Of a DNA stretch of 64,000 nt, positions 29,819 to 39,686 are shown piece after piece. How positions within the stretch are numbered: position 1 is the first letter of the stretch; every line of letters starts with the position of its first letter. The notes beneath the pieces were generated by a model that worked only from the letters and a program-made list of their open reading frames with translations, made no database searches and had not been told where the DNA came from. Origin of the DNA: Enterobacter sp. Bisph1 (GTDB lineage: Bacteria > Pseudomonadota > Gammaproteobacteria > Enterobacterales > Enterobacteriaceae); the NCBI RefSeq assembly GCF_000814905.1, contig NZ_JXAG01000050.1, positions 124,001 to 188,000 of the forward strand. Reading direction: 5' to 3'. The position numbers and the translations under genes are program-made.

Positions 29819-29870
29819 TGCTATTCCCCTTCTTTTATTTTAATTGCGCCCAATAGCCCTATTGAGCGTG
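29819..29870 (-). promoter_or_regulatory. sodB 5' leader, likely RyhB/Hfq target
   Basis: On the minus strand the leader contains CAATAGGGCTATTG (complement 29851-29864), followed by an A/T-rich stretch and GAAGGGGAATAGCA before the ATG. E. coli sodB mRNA starts with an equivalent CAATAAGGCTATTG hairpin that pairs with RyhB. Confidence 0.6.
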
Positions 29871-29912
29871 CGGGTTAAGGGTAGCAAATAGAAAGGGCTG
29901 ATAAAAGAGGAT

Positions 29913-29940
29913 GTTACCTGCCGCCGAGGCGGCAGGTAAC
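29913..29940 (-). terminator. Hairpin after mepH
   Basis: GTTACCTGCCGCC and GGCGGCAGGTAAC form a 13-bp stem directly after the mepH stop codon and before the sodB leader. The minus-strand tail ATCCTCTTTTA is only modestly T-rich. Confidence 0.65.
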
Positions 29941-29943
29941 CGG

Positions 29944-30774
29944 TTAACGAATGGTTTTCGGCGTCACGACGCGGCGGGCACCGACATAATGGCGCTGCCA
30001 GTAATCTTCACTGAGGGAGGTGACCTGAATATCCTGGCCGCTGCGTGGAGACTGAATGAATTTGCCATTACCGACATACACGCCAACGTGATCGGCGGTA
30101 CCGCGGCCCTGGGTGCGGAAGAACACCAGATCGCCGCTCTCCAGTTCCGCCACGTTCACCGGCGATGCATCGCGCAGGTGATACATCTCGTTAGCGGTGC
30201 GTGGAATACGGAATTTCACCAGGTCTTTATAGGCGTAATAGACCAGACCGCTGCAATCGAAACCGGTAGTCGGCGAAGTGCCGCCCCAGTGATAGGGCTT
30301 GCCCAACTGATTCATCAGCTTGGACATGGCAGTTTTCTGTGCCTTTTGGATCCGCACTTTATGAATATCGGCGAGGGTAGAGTTGCTTTTGACCTTCACA
30401 CAATGGGGTTTATGGCCTTTGCGCGGCGTACATTTTTCCGTCCAGGTGACGGCGGTGGTTTTTACCGGAGTGGGTTCTTTACGACGCGAGGTGATTTTGC
30501 TGGCTTTTTTGCTGGTGGAAACTTTTTTTGTTGCCGGAGTTTTTTTACTCTCGGGCGTTTTGTTATGAGTGGTTTTTTCTGCCGTACTGCGACTGCTTTT
30601 CTTTGATGTTTTTTCGGTGGTGGTTTTTTTCTTACGTTCGGATGCTTTCACCAGATGCGCTTTATGCACGGCCGACGTTCGCGCCTGCTCGGAGGCACTC
30701 GCTAATGGCGTGAAAGAAATCGTGGTGAACAACAAAGCACAGAGCGTGATTGAAGCTTTAGGTATCCGCGCCAC
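29944..30774 (-). CDS. mepH: Murein DD-endopeptidase MepH (YdhO)
   Basis: MepH is an NlpC/P60 endopeptidase that cleaves D-Ala-mDap cross-links to let peptidoglycan expand. I choose the GTG at 30774 as start: AGGGGA lies 7 nt upstream and the protein then begins (M)ARIPKASITLCALLF like E. coli MepH. A TTG at 30828 would give a longer form without a ribosome site. The 276 residues contain a signal peptide (cleavage near ASA), a long Lys/Thr/Ser-rich linker and a C-terminal catalytic domain with Cys in TGFDCSGLVYY and His in TADHVGVYVG. Confidence 0.92.
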   Translation of the reverse strand: MARIPKASITLCALLFTTISFTPLASASEQARTSAVHKAHLVKASERKKKTTTEKTSKKSSRSTAEKTTHNKTPESKKTPATKKVSTSKKASKITSRRKEPTPVKTTAVTWTEKCTPRKGHKPHCVKVKSNSTLADIHKVRIQKAQKTAMSKLMNQLGKPYHWGGTSPTTGFDCSGLVYYAYKDLVKFRIPRTANEMYHLRDASPVNVAELESGDLVFFRTQGRGTADHVGVYVGNGKFIQSPRSGQDIQVTSLSEDYWQRHYVGARRVVTPKTIR

Positions 30775-31113
30775 TGAGCAATCCCCTGTTAGAGCAGGCA
30801 TTAAAAATGCATGCGAATGGTTTTTCAAAACTTGTCGATTCTAATCCAGAAAAAGCCTAAAAGTTAATACTGTTTTTGCATCTAATGCTGCGTTTCGTTA
30901 ACAAGCGCAAAAAAAATCAGCAAAACGTTTCTATATGCTCAAGAGTTAAGCGGCAAGCGGGGCGGCGAGTTGAGATAAGTCATATTCCTAAGGCAACTTT
31001 TGCCGTCAGACGATAAAATCATGAACGGTGAATAAAATGTTATTTTCCGATGCCCCTGCAAACCGTTACAATAATGGTTATCTGCCGTAGAAGAAGTTGA
31101 AGGAAGCAAGACA

Positions 31114-31458
31114 ATGAGCACAACAATTGAAAAAATCCAGCGCCAGATCGCTGAAAACCCGATTCTGCTGTATATGAAAGGTTCCCCGAAGCTGCCAAGC
31201 TGCGGTTTCTCCGCCCAGGCGGTACAGGCGCTCTCTGCGTGCGGCGAGCGTTTTGCCTATGTCGATATCCTGCAAAACCCAGATATCCGCGCAGAACTGC
31301 CGAAATACGCCAACTGGCCAACCTTCCCGCAGCTGTGGGTTGAGGGTGAGCTGGTTGGTGGCTGCGACATCATTATCGAGATGTATCAGCGCGGCGAACT
31401 GCAGACGCTGATTAAAGAGTCTGCGGCTAAGCATAAAGATGAGCCGAGCGCGGAATAA
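31114..31458 (+). CDS. grxD: Monothiol glutaredoxin GrxD
   Basis: GrxD carries a glutathione-ligated [2Fe-2S] cluster and works in Fe-S trafficking. The 114-residue protein has the monothiol CGFS motif with active Cys30 (KLPSCGFS), plus the WPTFPQLW and GGCDI glutathione-binding motifs. It is a single gene with a terminator directly downstream, convergent with rnt. The 285-nt region between it and the divergent mepH contains no gene. Confidence 0.97.
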   Translation: MSTTIEKIQRQIAENPILLYMKGSPKLPSCGFSAQAVQALSACGERFAYVDILQNPDIRAELPKYANWPTFPQLWVEGELVGGCDIIIEMYQRGELQTLIKESAAKHKDEPSAE

Positions 31459-31470
31459 TCTGCGCCAGTA

Positions 31471-31496
31471 AAAAAGCGACCTGACGGTCGCTTTTT
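31471..31496. terminator. Bidirectional terminator between grxD and rnt
   Basis: AAAAAGCGACC and GGTCGCTTTTT pair around TGAC. A-runs and T-runs lie on both sides. The stem abuts the rnt stop codon. Confidence 0.9.
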
Positions 31497-32150
31497 TTAT
31501 GCCTGATCTTCGTCAGCGATGGGCAGCGGCCATCCGCCAAGGCGTTTCCAGCGGTTTACGATTTCACAAAACAGCAGGGCGGTTTGTTCCGTATCGTACA
31601 GCGCAGAGTGCGCCTGCGACGCATCAAAGTCGATGCCCGCTGCGGCACAGGCTTTTGACAGCACCGTCTGTCCAAGCGCCAGCCCGCTCAAGGAAGCGGT
31701 GTCGAAGGTAACAAACGGGTGGAAAGGGTTGCGTTTGAGCGAGGCGCGTTCTGCGGCAGCCATCATAAAGCTGTGATCGAAGGTAGCGTTATGCGCCACC
31801 ATAATGGCGCGGTTGCAGCCCTGATCTTTAATGCCTTTGCGCACCATTTTAAAAATAGCGTGCAGCGCATCGTATTCGCTCACCGCGCCGCGCAGCGGAT
31901 TACTCGGATCGATACCGTTAAAGGCCAGCGCTTCAGGTTGCAGATTCGCGCCTTCGAAAGGCTCAACGTGAAAATGGAGGGTGCTATCGGGCATCAGCCA
32001 GCCTTGCTCGTCCATTTTCAGGGTAATGGCGGCGACCTCCAGCAGTGCATCGGTTTTAGCATTAAACCCCGCGGTTTCAACATCAATAACCACAGGATAA
32101 AAACCACGAAAACGGGCGCACAGACCAGTCTGTTGAGCATTATCGGACAT
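31497..32150 (-). CDS. rnt: Ribonuclease T
   Basis: RNase T trims the 3' ends of tRNA, 5S and 23S rRNA. The 217-residue protein is a DEDDh exonuclease: motif [10 protein letters not shown] near residue 22, motif II around [12 protein letters not shown] and motif [14 protein letters not shown]. It is slightly longer than the 215-residue E. coli enzyme. It follows gloA in the same direction but is separated from it by a terminator-like hairpin. Confidence 0.96.
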   Translation of the reverse strand: MSDNAQQTGLCARFRGFYPVVIDVETAGFNAKTDALLEVAAITLKMDEQGWLMPDSTLHFHVEPFEGANLQPEALAFNGIDPSNPLRGAVSEYDALHAIFKMVRKGIKDQGCNRAIMVAHNATFDHSFMMAAAERASLKRNPFHPFVTFDTASLSGLALGQTVLSKACAAAGIDFDASQAHSALYDTEQTALLFCEIVNRWKRLGGWPLPIADEDQA

Positions 32151-32216
32151 CAGGATCTCTTGGTAGGGGGAAATGGCAGCGCATTATGGCAAATTTTGCG
32201 AAGGGATGTAAAACAG

Positions 32217-32233
32217 CGGGCGCAAAGCGCCCG
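32217..32233 (-). terminator. gloA terminator
   Basis: CGGGCGC and GCGCCCG pair around AAA, 9 nt after the gloA stop codon. CTGTTTTAC follows on the minus strand. Confidence 0.7.
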
Positions 32234-32241
32234 GAGCGGGA

Positions 32242-32649
32242 TTAATTACCCAGGCCGTTGCCGGCGTCTTTCTCTTCAATCAGTTCGATTTTGTAACCGT
32301 CCGGATCTTCTACGAAGGCGATAACCGTGGTGCCGCCTTTAACCGGACCCGCTTCACGGGTGACGTTGCCGCCGTTGTTGCGAATAGCCTCGCAAGCTTC
32401 TGCGGCGTTTTCCACGCTCAGGGCGATATGGCCGTAGGCGTTACCCAGATCGTAGCTTTCCACACCCCAGTTGTAAGTCAGCTCGATCACCGCTTCATCG
32501 CTTTCCGCGCCGTAACCGACGAAAGCCAGTGAATATTTGTATTCCGGGTTTTCGCTGGTACGCAGCAGCTTCATGCCCAGCACGTTAGTGTAAAATTCGA
32601 TGGAGCGTTGCAGGTTGCCGACGCGCAGCATAGTGTGAAGTAAGCGCAT
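32242..32649 (-). CDS. gloA: Glyoxalase I
   Basis: GloA converts the hemithioacetal of methylglyoxal and glutathione to S-lactoylglutathione. The 135 residues equal E. coli GloA. The Ni(II) ligands His5, Glu56, His74 and Glu122 are all present ([26 protein letters not shown]). It lies 93 nt downstream of nemA; in E. coli nemRA-gloA is one electrophile-responsive operon, and the same order here suggests the same control. Confidence 0.97.
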   Translation of the reverse strand: MRLLHTMLRVGNLQRSIEFYTNVLGMKLLRTSENPEYKYSLAFVGYGAESDEAVIELTYNWGVESYDLGNAYGHIALSVENAAEACEAIRNNGGNVTREAGPVKGGTTVIAFVEDPDGYKIELIEEKDAGNGLGN

Positions 32650-32742
32650 AAAGTCCTCGTTTATAAATGTTTAACATTCCGATAGAAACACGGTTTGAGT
32701 ATAGCGGCGCAGACGCGCCGCTATCAATGAACAATCAGAGGA

Positions 32743-33837
32743 TTAGAGCGCAGGATAGTCGGTATAGCCTTCCGCGCCGCCGCCATAAAAGCTTTCCGGG
32801 CGCTGCGGATTCAGTTCTGCTTTTAACTGCAGGCGCTTCACCAGATCAGGGTTAGCGATGTAGGCACGACCAAAGGCCACCGCATCAATCAACCCTTTTT
32901 CGATAAGATCGTCTGCTTTTTCCGGCGTATAGGCACCCGCGCCGATAATCGCGCCGGGGAAGCGTGCGCGCACTTTTTCACGGAACGCCTCGGTGTACGG
33001 CTCACCGCCCGCCCAGTCCGGCTCGGACATATGCAGATAGGCAATACCACGTTTACCGAGTTCTTCAATCAGATAGAGCGCATCGGCTTCTTCGTTCGGG
33101 CCATTGTCGGTGTTCTGGAAAGAACCGATCGGCGAGACGCGAATACCAATACGATCGGCAGCCCACTCTTTGCTGACAGCATCAATAACTTCCAGCACCA
33201 GGCGCGCGCGGTTTTCCACACTGCCGCCGTACCGATCCGTACGCTGGTTTGCGGACGGTGAAAGGAACTGATGCAGGAGATAACCGTGGGCAGAGTGCAG
33301 TTCAACCATGTCAAAACCCGCTTCGCGCGCGTTAGCAACCGCCTGGCGGAAATCATTCACGATACCCGGTATTTCTTCCAGCTCCAGCGCGCGCGGCGTG
33401 CTGGTATCTTCACGGGTGGCGTTGCCATTAGCATCACGCAAAGAAGTCCGCGTACCGGCATTGATGGCCGAAGGCGCAACGGGTGCCGCGCCGCCTGGCT
33501 GCAGGCTGCTGTGAGAGATACGGCCAGTGTGCCACAGCTGGACGGCGATACGGCCATCATCGGCATGTACGGCAGCGGTGATTTTCTGCCATGCGGCAAT
33601 TTGTTCCGCGCTGTGCAGGCCCGGTGCGCCAGCATAGCCTTTCGCCTGTGCGGAAATTTGCGTCGCTTCGCTGATAATCAGGCCGGAGCTGGCACGCTGA
33701 CGATAATATTCCGCCATTAACGGCGTCGGAATATCACCGGGTTCAATGCTGCGCAGGCGCGTCAGTGGCGCCATAAAAACGCGGTTCGGCACGGTAATTG
33801 CGCCCACTTTCAGCGGGGTAAATAATTTACTGGACAT
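32743..33837 (-). CDS. nemA: N-ethylmaleimide reductase (old yellow enzyme family)
   Basis: NemA is an FMN- and NADPH-dependent reductase that detoxifies electrophilic alkenes, N-ethylmaleimide and nitro compounds. The 364-residue TIM barrel begins [27 protein letters not shown] and contains [16 protein letters not shown] and the FMN-phosphate segment [13 protein letters not shown]. An AGGAG ribosome site precedes the ATG. It follows nemR by 56 nt, in which there is a second NemR-like repeat. Confidence 0.95.
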   Translation of the reverse strand: MSSKLFTPLKVGAITVPNRVFMAPLTRLRSIEPGDIPTPLMAEYYRQRASSGLIISEATQISAQAKGYAGAPGLHSAEQIAAWQKITAAVHADDGRIAVQLWHTGRISHSSLQPGGAAPVAPSAINAGTRTSLRDANGNATREDTSTPRALELEEIPGIVNDFRQAVANAREAGFDMVELHSAHGYLLHQFLSPSANQRTDRYGGSVENRARLVLEVIDAVSKEWAADRIGIRVSPIGSFQNTDNGPNEEADALYLIEELGKRGIAYLHMSEPDWAGGEPYTEAFREKVRARFPGAIIGAGAYTPEKADDLIEKGLIDAVAFGRAYIANPDLVKRLQLKAELNPQRPESFYGGGAEGYTDYPAL

Positions 33838-33850
33838 AACAACTCCTGAA

Positions 33851-33865
33851 TAGACCGGTCGACTA
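33851..33865. promoter_or_regulatory. Possible second NemR site between nemR and nemA
   Basis: TAGACCGGTCGACTA combines a TAGACC half-site with an imperfect inverted partner. It lies 14 nt upstream of the nemA start. It resembles the main operator but with shorter spacing. Confidence 0.35.
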
Positions 33866-33893
33866 GTAATAAGTGAAATAAAATCGCCTGATA

Positions 33894-34490
33894 TCAGACA
33901 GGCGTGATAATGATATTTTTAGCATGCGCCAGCGCGCTTTCCAGCGGTAGGGCACTGCGGGAAATCTTGGCCTGCAAATTAGCCCCTAACCACAGAGAGT
34001 AGAGCACTTGCGCCTGCGTCAGGGCTTCGCCCTGAAAGGTCAGGCTGCTATCGTTGCGCCCCTTTTCAAGGGCATCGGCGAGCAGGGCGATAACGCCGCG
34101 CGCGCCTTTGTCCATCGCCGCGCGCATATCTTCTGACAGATCGCACACTTCAGCCGACAGCTTTACCGTCAGGCAACCGCTAATGATCCCCAGCTGGCAA
34201 AACTGGTTAAGCGTCTGCTGATAATAGGCCAGCAGCTTATCACGGTAATTTCCCGGCCCGCCGGTGAAATGGCTGGCGAGCCGCTGGTGATAAGCCGCAT
34301 AGTGACGCTCAAGTAACGCCACGCCGAACGCCTCTTTTGAGCGAAAATAGTGGTAAAAAGAGCCTTTTGGCACTTCCGCCGTTTTCAGTAGTTCGCTCAG
34401 GCCCATCCCGGTAAAGCCTCTGTGCATGCACAGCTGCTCGCCGGTGGCGAGTAAGTGTTCGCGCGTGTCGTGTTCGGTGTTTCTGTTCAT
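33894..34490 (-). CDS. nemR: TetR-family electrophile and bleach sensor NemR
   Basis: NemR represses nemRA-gloA until reactive electrophiles or chloramines modify it. The 198 residues contain an N-terminal TetR helix-turn-helix ([20 protein letters not shown]). The sensing pair Cys106 (IISGCLTV) and Lys175 (LQAKIS), which form a redox-switchable sulfenamide in E. coli, are conserved at the same positions. Cys21, Cys98 and Cys116 are also present. An operator lies directly upstream. Confidence 0.95.
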   Translation of the reverse strand: MNRNTEHDTREHLLATGEQLCMHRGFTGMGLSELLKTAEVPKGSFYHYFRSKEAFGVALLERHYAAYHQRLASHFTGGPGNYRDKLLAYYQQTLNQFCQLGIISGCLTVKLSAEVCDLSEDMRAAMDKGARGVIALLADALEKGRNDSSLTFQGEALTQAQVLYSLWLGANLQAKISRSALPLESALAHAKNIIITPV

Positions 34491-34503
34491 TGCGCCACTC
34501 TAC

Positions 34504-34519
34504 TAGACCGATCGGTCGC
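34504..34519. promoter_or_regulatory. NemR operator
   Basis: TAGACCGATCGGTCGC keeps 14 of the 16 positions of the NemR box TAGACC-N4-GGTCTA. It ends just upstream of nemR, where autorepression is known in E. coli. Confidence 0.75.
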
Positions 34520-34563
34520 ATGCAAGTGGCTAATAATGCGCTAATCGCCTTGCGGGTTTAGGG

Positions 34564-34593
34564 CAGGCAGTCTTCAATTAAAGAACCTGCCTG
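34564..34593. other. Inverted repeat between nemR and ydhL
   Basis: CAGGCAG (34564-34570) pairs with CTGCCTG (34587-34593), and an inner TCTT/AAGA pairing extends the stem with a small bulge. It lies 17 nt before the ydhL start codon. It may be a leader hairpin or an operator; there is no T run. Confidence 0.4.
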
Positions 34594-34610
34594 TATTTAC
34601 GGAGTCGACT

Positions 34611-34850
34611 GTGCCAGAACAACTGGAGTTTTTTCCCGTCCAGAGCCCGTGCCGCGGTATTTGTCAGTCCGATGAACGGGGCTTTTGCCGGGGCTGTATG
34701 CGCAGCCGCGATGAGCGGTTTAACTGGCAAACCATGAGCGATGGGCAAAAGCAGGAAGTCCTGCGCCTTTGTCGGCAGCGTTTCCTGCGTAAAATACGCG
34801 CAAATAAAGTCTCCCCGCCGGAAGAACCTCAGCAACCCTCACTGTTTTGA
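34611..34850 (+). CDS. ydhL: DUF1289 protein YdhL
   Basis: The 79-residue protein has the DUF1289 cysteine pattern CRGIC...GFCRGCMRSRDE followed by W39. It resembles a small metal- or Fe-S-binding domain and equals E. coli YdhL in length. The start codon is GTG with GGAG 7 nt upstream. The function is unknown. The gene is divergent from nemR and is followed after 49 nt by ydhF. Confidence 0.88.
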   Translation: MPEQLEFFPVQSPCRGICQSDERGFCRGCMRSRDERFNWQTMSDGQKQEVLRLCRQRFLRKIRANKVSPPEEPQQPSLF

Positions 34851-34899
34851 ACGCGAAAATGCGTATACTCGAAGGCCAAATTCTTTCGAGGAAATCATT

Positions 34900-35796
34900 A
34901 TGGTTCAGCGTATTGCTCTCGCCCCGCAGGGCCCGGAGTTCTCCCGTTTTGTGATGGGTTACTGGCGGTTAATGGACTGGAATATGTCCGCGCAACAGCT
35001 GGTCAGCTTTATTGAATCCCATCTCGATCTCGGTGTGACCACCGTTGATCATGCGGATATTTATGGCGGCTACCAGTGCGAAGCGGCGTTTGGCGAGGCG
35101 CTGAAACTCGCGCCTCATCTGCGTGACCGCATGGAAATCGTGAGCAAATGTGGGATTGCCACCACCGCAAAACCAGAACATGCCCTTGGTCATTACATCA
35201 CCGATAGCGATCATATTATTCGCAGCGCCGAACAGTCGCTGCTGAACCTGGCCACCGACAACCTCGATCTGTTGCTGATCCACCGTCCGGATCCGCTGAT
35301 GGATGCCGATGAGGTCGCGGAAGCTTTCCTGCATCTGCACCAGAGCGGCAAAGTGCGCCACTTCGGCGTCTCCAATTTTACCCCGGCGCAGTTCGCCCTG
35401 CTGCAATCGCGTCTGCCGTTTACGCTGGCGACGAATCAGGTGGAGATCTCCCCTGTGCATCAACCACTACTGCTGGATGGGACATTGGATCAGCTCCAGC
35501 AACTGCGCATTCGCCCAATGGCGTGGTCGTGTCTCGGCGGCGGGCGTCTGTTTAACGATGCCGCATTCCAGCCGTTACGTGATGAACTGGCGCTGGTTGC
35601 GCAGGAACTTAATGCGCAAAATATTGAGCAAGTGGTGTACGCCTGGGTAATGCGTCTGCCGTCTGCGCCGTTACCGATTATCGGATCGGGTAAAATTGAA
35701 CGCGTACGTTCAGCACTGGGCGCGGAGCAGCTCGCGATGACGCGCCAGCAGTGGTTCCGCATCCGCAAAGCGGCGCTCGGTTACGACGTACCCTAA
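34900..35796 (+). CDS. ydhF: Aldo/keto reductase-family oxidoreductase YdhF
   Basis: The 298-residue TIM-barrel protein equals E. coli YdhF. The AKR tetrad is recognisable: Asp in TTVDHADIYGGY with its Tyr, Lys in IVSKCGI and His in LLLIHRPDPLM. A C-terminal NADPH-binding segment PLPIIGSGKIERVRSAL is present. The start MVQRIALAP is preceded by GAGGA; the ORF runs further upstream to 34741 inside ydhL but without support. The substrate is unknown. Confidence 0.9.
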   Translation: MVQRIALAPQGPEFSRFVMGYWRLMDWNMSAQQLVSFIESHLDLGVTTVDHADIYGGYQCEAAFGEALKLAPHLRDRMEIVSKCGIATTAKPEHALGHYITDSDHIIRSAEQSLLNLATDNLDLLLIHRPDPLMDADEVAEAFLHLHQSGKVRHFGVSNFTPAQFALLQSRLPFTLATNQVEISPVHQPLLLDGTLDQLQQLRIRPMAWSCLGGGRLFNDAAFQPLRDELALVAQELNAQNIEQVVYAWVMRLPSAPLPIIGSGKIERVRSALGAEQLAMTRQQWFRIRKAALGYDVP

Positions 35797-35837
35797 CCCG
35801 CTGGCATGACCTCCCGGTGAAATCTGTCGCCCTGGTT

Positions 35838-35869
35838 TACACTTAAGCGGTGAAACTCATCAAGGAGGT
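35838..35869 (+). promoter_or_regulatory. sodC promoter and ribosome site
   Basis: TACACT followed by TTAAG at 35838-35848 resembles a sigma-S -10 element, which fits the stationary-phase expression known for sodC. It would place the start point close to the ATG. The ribosome site AAGGAGGT at 35862-35869 is close to perfect. Confidence 0.5.
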
Positions 35870-35872
35870 CAT

Positions 35873-36394
35873 ATGAAGCGTTTTAGTCTGGCAATGCTGG
35901 CGCTGTTGGTGAGCGCTGGAGCGCAGGCCGCGAGTGAAGAAGTTGAGATGAATCTGGTGACTGCGCAGGGCGTGGGTCAGTCTATTGGTAGCGTTAAAAT
36001 TAGCGAAACCGACAAAGGGCTCGAATTTGCGCCGGATCTGAAAGCCCTGCCTCCCGGTGAGCACGGCTTTCATGTTCATGCAAAAGGCAGCTGCGAACCG
36101 GCGATGAAAGAGGGTAAACCTTCTGCGGCTGAAGCGGCAGGCGGCCATCTCGATCCGCACCACGCTGGTAAGCATGAAGGGCCTGAAGGGGCCGGGCATT
36201 TAGGCGATCTGCCGGTGCTGGTGGTGAATAATGACGGTAAAGCCACGGATCCGGTCGTCGCTCCGCGTCTGAAAAAACTTACCGAGGTGAAAGACAAAGC
36301 GCTGATGGTGCATGTCGGCGGCGATAATATGTCCGATCAGCCCAAACCGCTGGGCGGCGGCGGTGCACGTTATGCCTGCGGAGTGATTAAGTAA
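35873..36394 (+). CDS. sodC: Periplasmic Cu/Zn superoxide dismutase
   Basis: SodC removes superoxide in the periplasm. The 173-residue precursor has a signal peptide cleaved after AGAQA. The copper and zinc ligands lie in [34 protein letters not shown] split over the metal loop, and MVHVGGDN. A Cys pair (GSCEP and YACGVIK) forms the structural disulfide. Its last 8 nt overlap the end of the convergent ydhK, so no terminator separates the two. Confidence 0.97.
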   Translation: MKRFSLAMLALLVSAGAQAASEEVEMNLVTAQGVGQSIGSVKISETDKGLEFAPDLKALPPGEHGFHVHAKGSCEPAMKEGKPSAAEAAGGHLDPHHAGKHEGPEGAGHLGDLPVLVVNNDGKATDPVVAPRLKKLTEVKDKALMVHVGGDNMSDQPKPLGGGGARYACGVIK

Positions 36395-38390
36395 CGGTTT
36401 CGGTTGCTGGCGCGTGTTCCAGCTGCGATAGCGCGCAGTACAGGCGCCAGATAATCGATGCCAGCTCACGGGCGGCGGGCTGATGATGTTTACCCAGCGC
36501 CGCGCTAATGTGTTCAAGCTCGGCAAGGGTCGCGGAAAGCCGTGCTTGCGAAACACCCCGTTCACTCATTACATCCCGCAGTAAACCCAGGCAGATCTCG
36601 CGCACTTTAACGAGGGGATCGGCGCGGATTTCCCATTCGCGCAGCTGCCAGACAACATGTGAGCAATTCAGAAGCACCACGCCCCAGCGCAGCAGCCAGC
36701 GCCTTGCCTGCGCATCCTGACTATTACTGAGCAGGCTTACCAGGTGATACACCAGCGATTCAAATTCATGTTCGCTTAGCTGCGGTACACGGCTGAGCTG
36801 ATCGATAAAACTGCGTCGCAGGGTGCGAATATGCCGGCGGCTTTTACGCGCATCCGAGCCCGGACGCAGCACGGCGAAAGAGAGCCACGCCAGCGCGACA
36901 CCGAGGATTTTTGCGAGGTTACCGTTTAAGAAATCGGCAAAGTTATAAACCGGCGGATTAGTCACGGCGATAAATGAACCCATAAAGACAATCAACTGCC
37001 CCCACAGCCCGGCCAGTTTTGGCATCTGCAACTTCAGTAACTGCAGGGTGGTTAACAGCGGGAACAGGAACAGCAGAAACAGCGTCAGCTCGCTGATTTG
37101 CACCATCAGGCCAAATTTCACCCCAAAGCTGAACAGCGACAGCAATATTAAGGTCTTAAGCAGCAGCGCCAGCGAGTTAAACGGTGCGGGCGAAACGGAA
37201 TAGAGCACGCAGCTGATCGCCGAAAGCGTCAGCGCCGCCGAACCCGATTCCCACTGCGTATTAATACTCCACGCGCCGACCAGGCTGATGGCACAAAAGG
37301 TACGAATACCGCTCCATAGCGCTTCGGCGTGATCGCTATAGCGCATTAATCCGGGGCTTCGCGGCGGGGTGAAATGGTTTAGGGGCGAGGCATTTTCGAC
37401 GCGGGCCAGCCAGCGGCTACTGGTCAGATATACGCGGCAAAAGTAGCGTAACCGTTGCCAAAAGGCGTGATGGCGGTAATCATCACTCTCCGTGGGTACC
37501 AGCGGAGCAATGATACGCGCTATCGTCAGCGCATCCGCGCGTGGATGCGCCAATGTAGCGAGCAACTGCTCCAGTATCGGGCGTAAATTTTGCGGCGCGT
37601 CGGGCCAGTTAAGCAGCATTCTGCGCAGGCTGGAGATGACGCTGGTGATACGCAACTGCTGGTGCAGCAGCCAGGTCAGCAGGTTGTTTTGCCGACGGAA
37701 GCGGTAGTGGCTCCAGAAGGCCTGAATACGCAATAAATTGGTGGTGAGGATCTGGCCGATAACGCTCTCATGGGCGGTACGAATGGCATCGGTATTCTCT
37801 GGCTGCCACAGCAGATTCGCATGTTCCAGCAGGCGCGCATGCATCTTCTTTAATGCCGATAACAGCGTCGGGCCATCGGCGGTGCCGGGCAGGATCATCA
37901 TCATCATCCCGCTGCATAAAATCCCGAGTATCACTTCACATACGCGTGCCTGAGCGATGTCCCACAGTTCGGTGATGTTGGTGATATCAACCATCGCGAA
38001 AGCGATAATAGCCGCGGTATAACCGGCCAGTTGAAACGCGTAGGCAACATTATTCATAAACTGCGCGCTGGCCCAGGTACAAAAACCTATCCAGCCCGCC
38101 ATAGCAAACAGAAACAGCCACGGATCGTTGAGTGTTTGTCCGGCAATGATCAGCGCCGCGCTGGCACCTAACAAACTCCCGGCAATGCGGCCAAGGCTTT
38201 TACTGATAACCCCGCCCACGGTGGGAAAACTCACCACTGCGGCGGAGGTCATCGCCCAGTAAGGCGCATCAAGCTGCAGGTAATAGGCAACCGTCAGGGC
38301 GAGGCACATCGCAATACCGTTGCGCAGCGCATAGCGCCATTGCCCCGGCGTGGCTTTCACCCACGGCAGATATTGCCAGTACGGCTTCAT
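36387..38390 (-). CDS. ydhK: FUSC/AaeB-type efflux membrane protein YdhK
   Basis: The 667-residue protein has two blocks of membrane helices (about residues 15-160 and 355-490), each followed by a cytoplasmic helical domain. This is the FUSC architecture of the aromatic-acid exporter AaeB. The start [10 protein letters not shown] is chosen because its ATG overlaps the ydhJ stop codon (TAATG). With ydhI and ydhJ it forms a tripartite-type inner-membrane efflux unit. The substrate is not established. Confidence 0.9.
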   Translation of the reverse strand: MKPYWQYLPWVKATPGQWRYALRNGIAMCLALTVAYYLQLDAPYWAMTSAAVVSFPTVGGVISKSLGRIAGSLLGASAALIIAGQTLNDPWLFLFAMAGWIGFCTWASAQFMNNVAYAFQLAGYTAAIIAFAMVDITNITELWDIAQARVCEVILGILCSGMMMMILPGTADGPTLLSALKKMHARLLEHANLLWQPENTDAIRTAHESVIGQILTTNLLRIQAFWSHYRFRRQNNLLTWLLHQQLRITSVISSLRRMLLNWPDAPQNLRPILEQLLATLAHPRADALTIARIIAPLVPTESDDYRHHAFWQRLRYFCRVYLTSSRWLARVENASPLNHFTPPRSPGLMRYSDHAEALWSGIRTFCAISLVGAWSINTQWESGSAALTLSAISCVLYSVSPAPFNSLALLLKTLILLSLFSFGVKFGLMVQISELTLFLLFLFPLLTTLQLLKLQMPKLAGLWGQLIVFMGSFIAVTNPPVYNFADFLNGNLAKILGVALAWLSFAVLRPGSDARKSRRHIRTLRRSFIDQLSRVPQLSEHEFESLVYHLVSLLSNSQDAQARRWLLRWGVVLLNCSHVVWQLREWEIRADPLVKVREICLGLLRDVMSERGVSQARLSATLAELEHISAALGKHHQPAARELASIIWRLYCALSQLEHAPATETVT

Positions 38391-39250
38391 TACTGGCCGC
38401 CAATCGCTACGGTGCATGTAGTGCCGGAGACTAGCGTGAGCCCCTGCGGCAGATTATCAAATTGAATACGCACCGGCACCCGCTGCGCCAGGCGCACCCA
38501 CGGCACATTTGGTTTAATGTCCGCAACCAGACCGCTATCGGTCTCTACGCTCTGATCGTAAATAGCGCGGCCGATACTGGAAACGTGACCCTGTAACGTC
38601 ACGTTGCTGCTGTAGAGCACAATTTGCGCCGCTGCACCTTCATGAATATGACGCAGTTTGGTCTCTTCAAAATAGCCCACGACATAAAACGAATGGCTGT
38701 CGACCAGCGCAAAGACGGGCTGCCCGGCCGTTGCGTAGTTGCCGCTGCGCGTTGAGAGATTTGTTATCCAGCCATCCACCGGGGCGACTACGCGCGTTTG
38801 CGTCAGTTGCCATTGTGCCTGAGCCAGCTGCGCCTGCGCCGCCGCGACGCTCGCCTGTGCGGCTTTGACACTGATATTGGCGGTATCGAGATCTTCAGCG
38901 GAGATGTAATTTTTCGCCAGATGACGACGGCGGTTGGCTTCGTTATTGGCTTTCGCCAGCTCCGTTTGCGTGCGGGCCAACTGCGCTTCGGCGTTCAGCA
39001 CGGCAATACGGTAGGGCGTCTCGTCAATCTGAAACAGCACATCGCCTGCTTTAACAAACTGGTTATCGTTGACGTGCAGTTGCGTAATGCTGCCGGAAAC
39101 CTGCGGTGTGATATTCACTTGTTCAGCGCGGATTTTGCCGTCGCGCGTCCAGGGCGACTGCATATAAAAATTCCACATCCACCAGCCGGCGACAATCGCC
39201 ACCGCCAGAACGAGGAGAGTGGAAAAGTATTTCAGGGATTTCAAACGCAT
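38390..39250 (-). CDS. ydhJ: HlyD/AaeA-type membrane fusion protein YdhJ
   Basis: The 286-residue protein starts [22 protein letters not shown], an N-terminal membrane anchor. A biotinyl-lipoyl-like domain ([14 protein letters not shown]), an alpha-helical hairpin of about residues 85-150 and a barrel domain follow. It bridges the inner-membrane pump YdhK to the envelope. The longer ORF to 39382 runs back through ydhI and is rejected. It lies 2 nt after the ydhI stop codon. Confidence 0.92.
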   Translation of the reverse strand: MRLKSLKYFSTLLVLAVAIVAGWWMWNFYMQSPWTRDGKIRAEQVNITPQVSGSITQLHVNDNQFVKAGDVLFQIDETPYRIAVLNAEAQLARTQTELAKANNEANRRRHLAKNYISAEDLDTANISVKAAQASVAAAQAQLAQAQWQLTQTRVVAPVDGWITNLSTRSGNYATAGQPVFALVDSHSFYVVGYFEETKLRHIHEGAAAQIVLYSSNVTLQGHVSSIGRAIYDQSVETDSGLVADIKPNVPWVRLAQRVPVRIQFDNLPQGLTLVSGTTCTVAIGGQ

Positions 39251-39252
39251 AA

Positions 39253-39498
39253 TTACCACACAATTAACAAGCCAAGGGCAAAACTTAATGCAATAACGAA
39301 CAAGGATAGATCTAAAAGGATGGGATGCCAGATATCGCCCGCGTAGATCCATTCGCGCAGCAGGCGATGGGCAATAAGCCAAAAAAGAAAGCCCAGCAAG
39401 ACCACTTTGAATACCGGAGGGAAGTACACCGATGCACCGAAAATCAGATCTTGCAGGGGTAAGTGAGAAAAACTTGGGTTCAATGTCACACTTTGCAT
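39253..39498 (-). CDS. ydhI: DUF1656 membrane protein YdhI (AaeX-like)
   Basis: The 81-residue protein has two hydrophobic helices around a conserved [21 protein letters not shown] segment typical of DUF1656/AaeX proteins. It is the first gene of ydhIJK, parallel to aaeXAB. It is transcribed divergently from slyA across a 188-nt control region that carries a SlyA operator. Confidence 0.9.
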   Translation of the reverse strand: MQSVTLNPSFSHLPLQDLIFGASVYFPPVFKVVLLGFLFWLIAHRLLREWIYAGDIWHPILLDLSLFVIALSFALGLLIVW

Positions 39499-39658
39499 CC
39501 TTTGCAGCCTAACGGATCGCCAAATTGGTGCTTATTATTAGACAACAGCCAACGGTGCTAAGGCAGGTGGAATCTCAGTATAAGGCCCGGCGTAAACCGT
39601 ATTACATTTGTTTTACTATTACAAATACTGCAAACTATTTTAAAATGAGTATAACAAC

Positions 39659-39670
39659 TTAGCAAGCTAA
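39659..39670. promoter_or_regulatory. SlyA operator in the slyA promoter
   Basis: TTAGCAAGCTAA is the published SlyA consensus. It lies 17-28 nt upstream of the slyA start, which is consistent with the known autorepression. The divergent ydhIJK may also respond. Confidence 0.8.
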
Positions 39671-39686
39671 TAATAAGGAGATGAAA

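Noticed and set aside
30775..30828. Longer mepH start at TTG 30828
   Set aside because: There is no ribosome site, and the family N-terminus aligns with the GTG at 30774.
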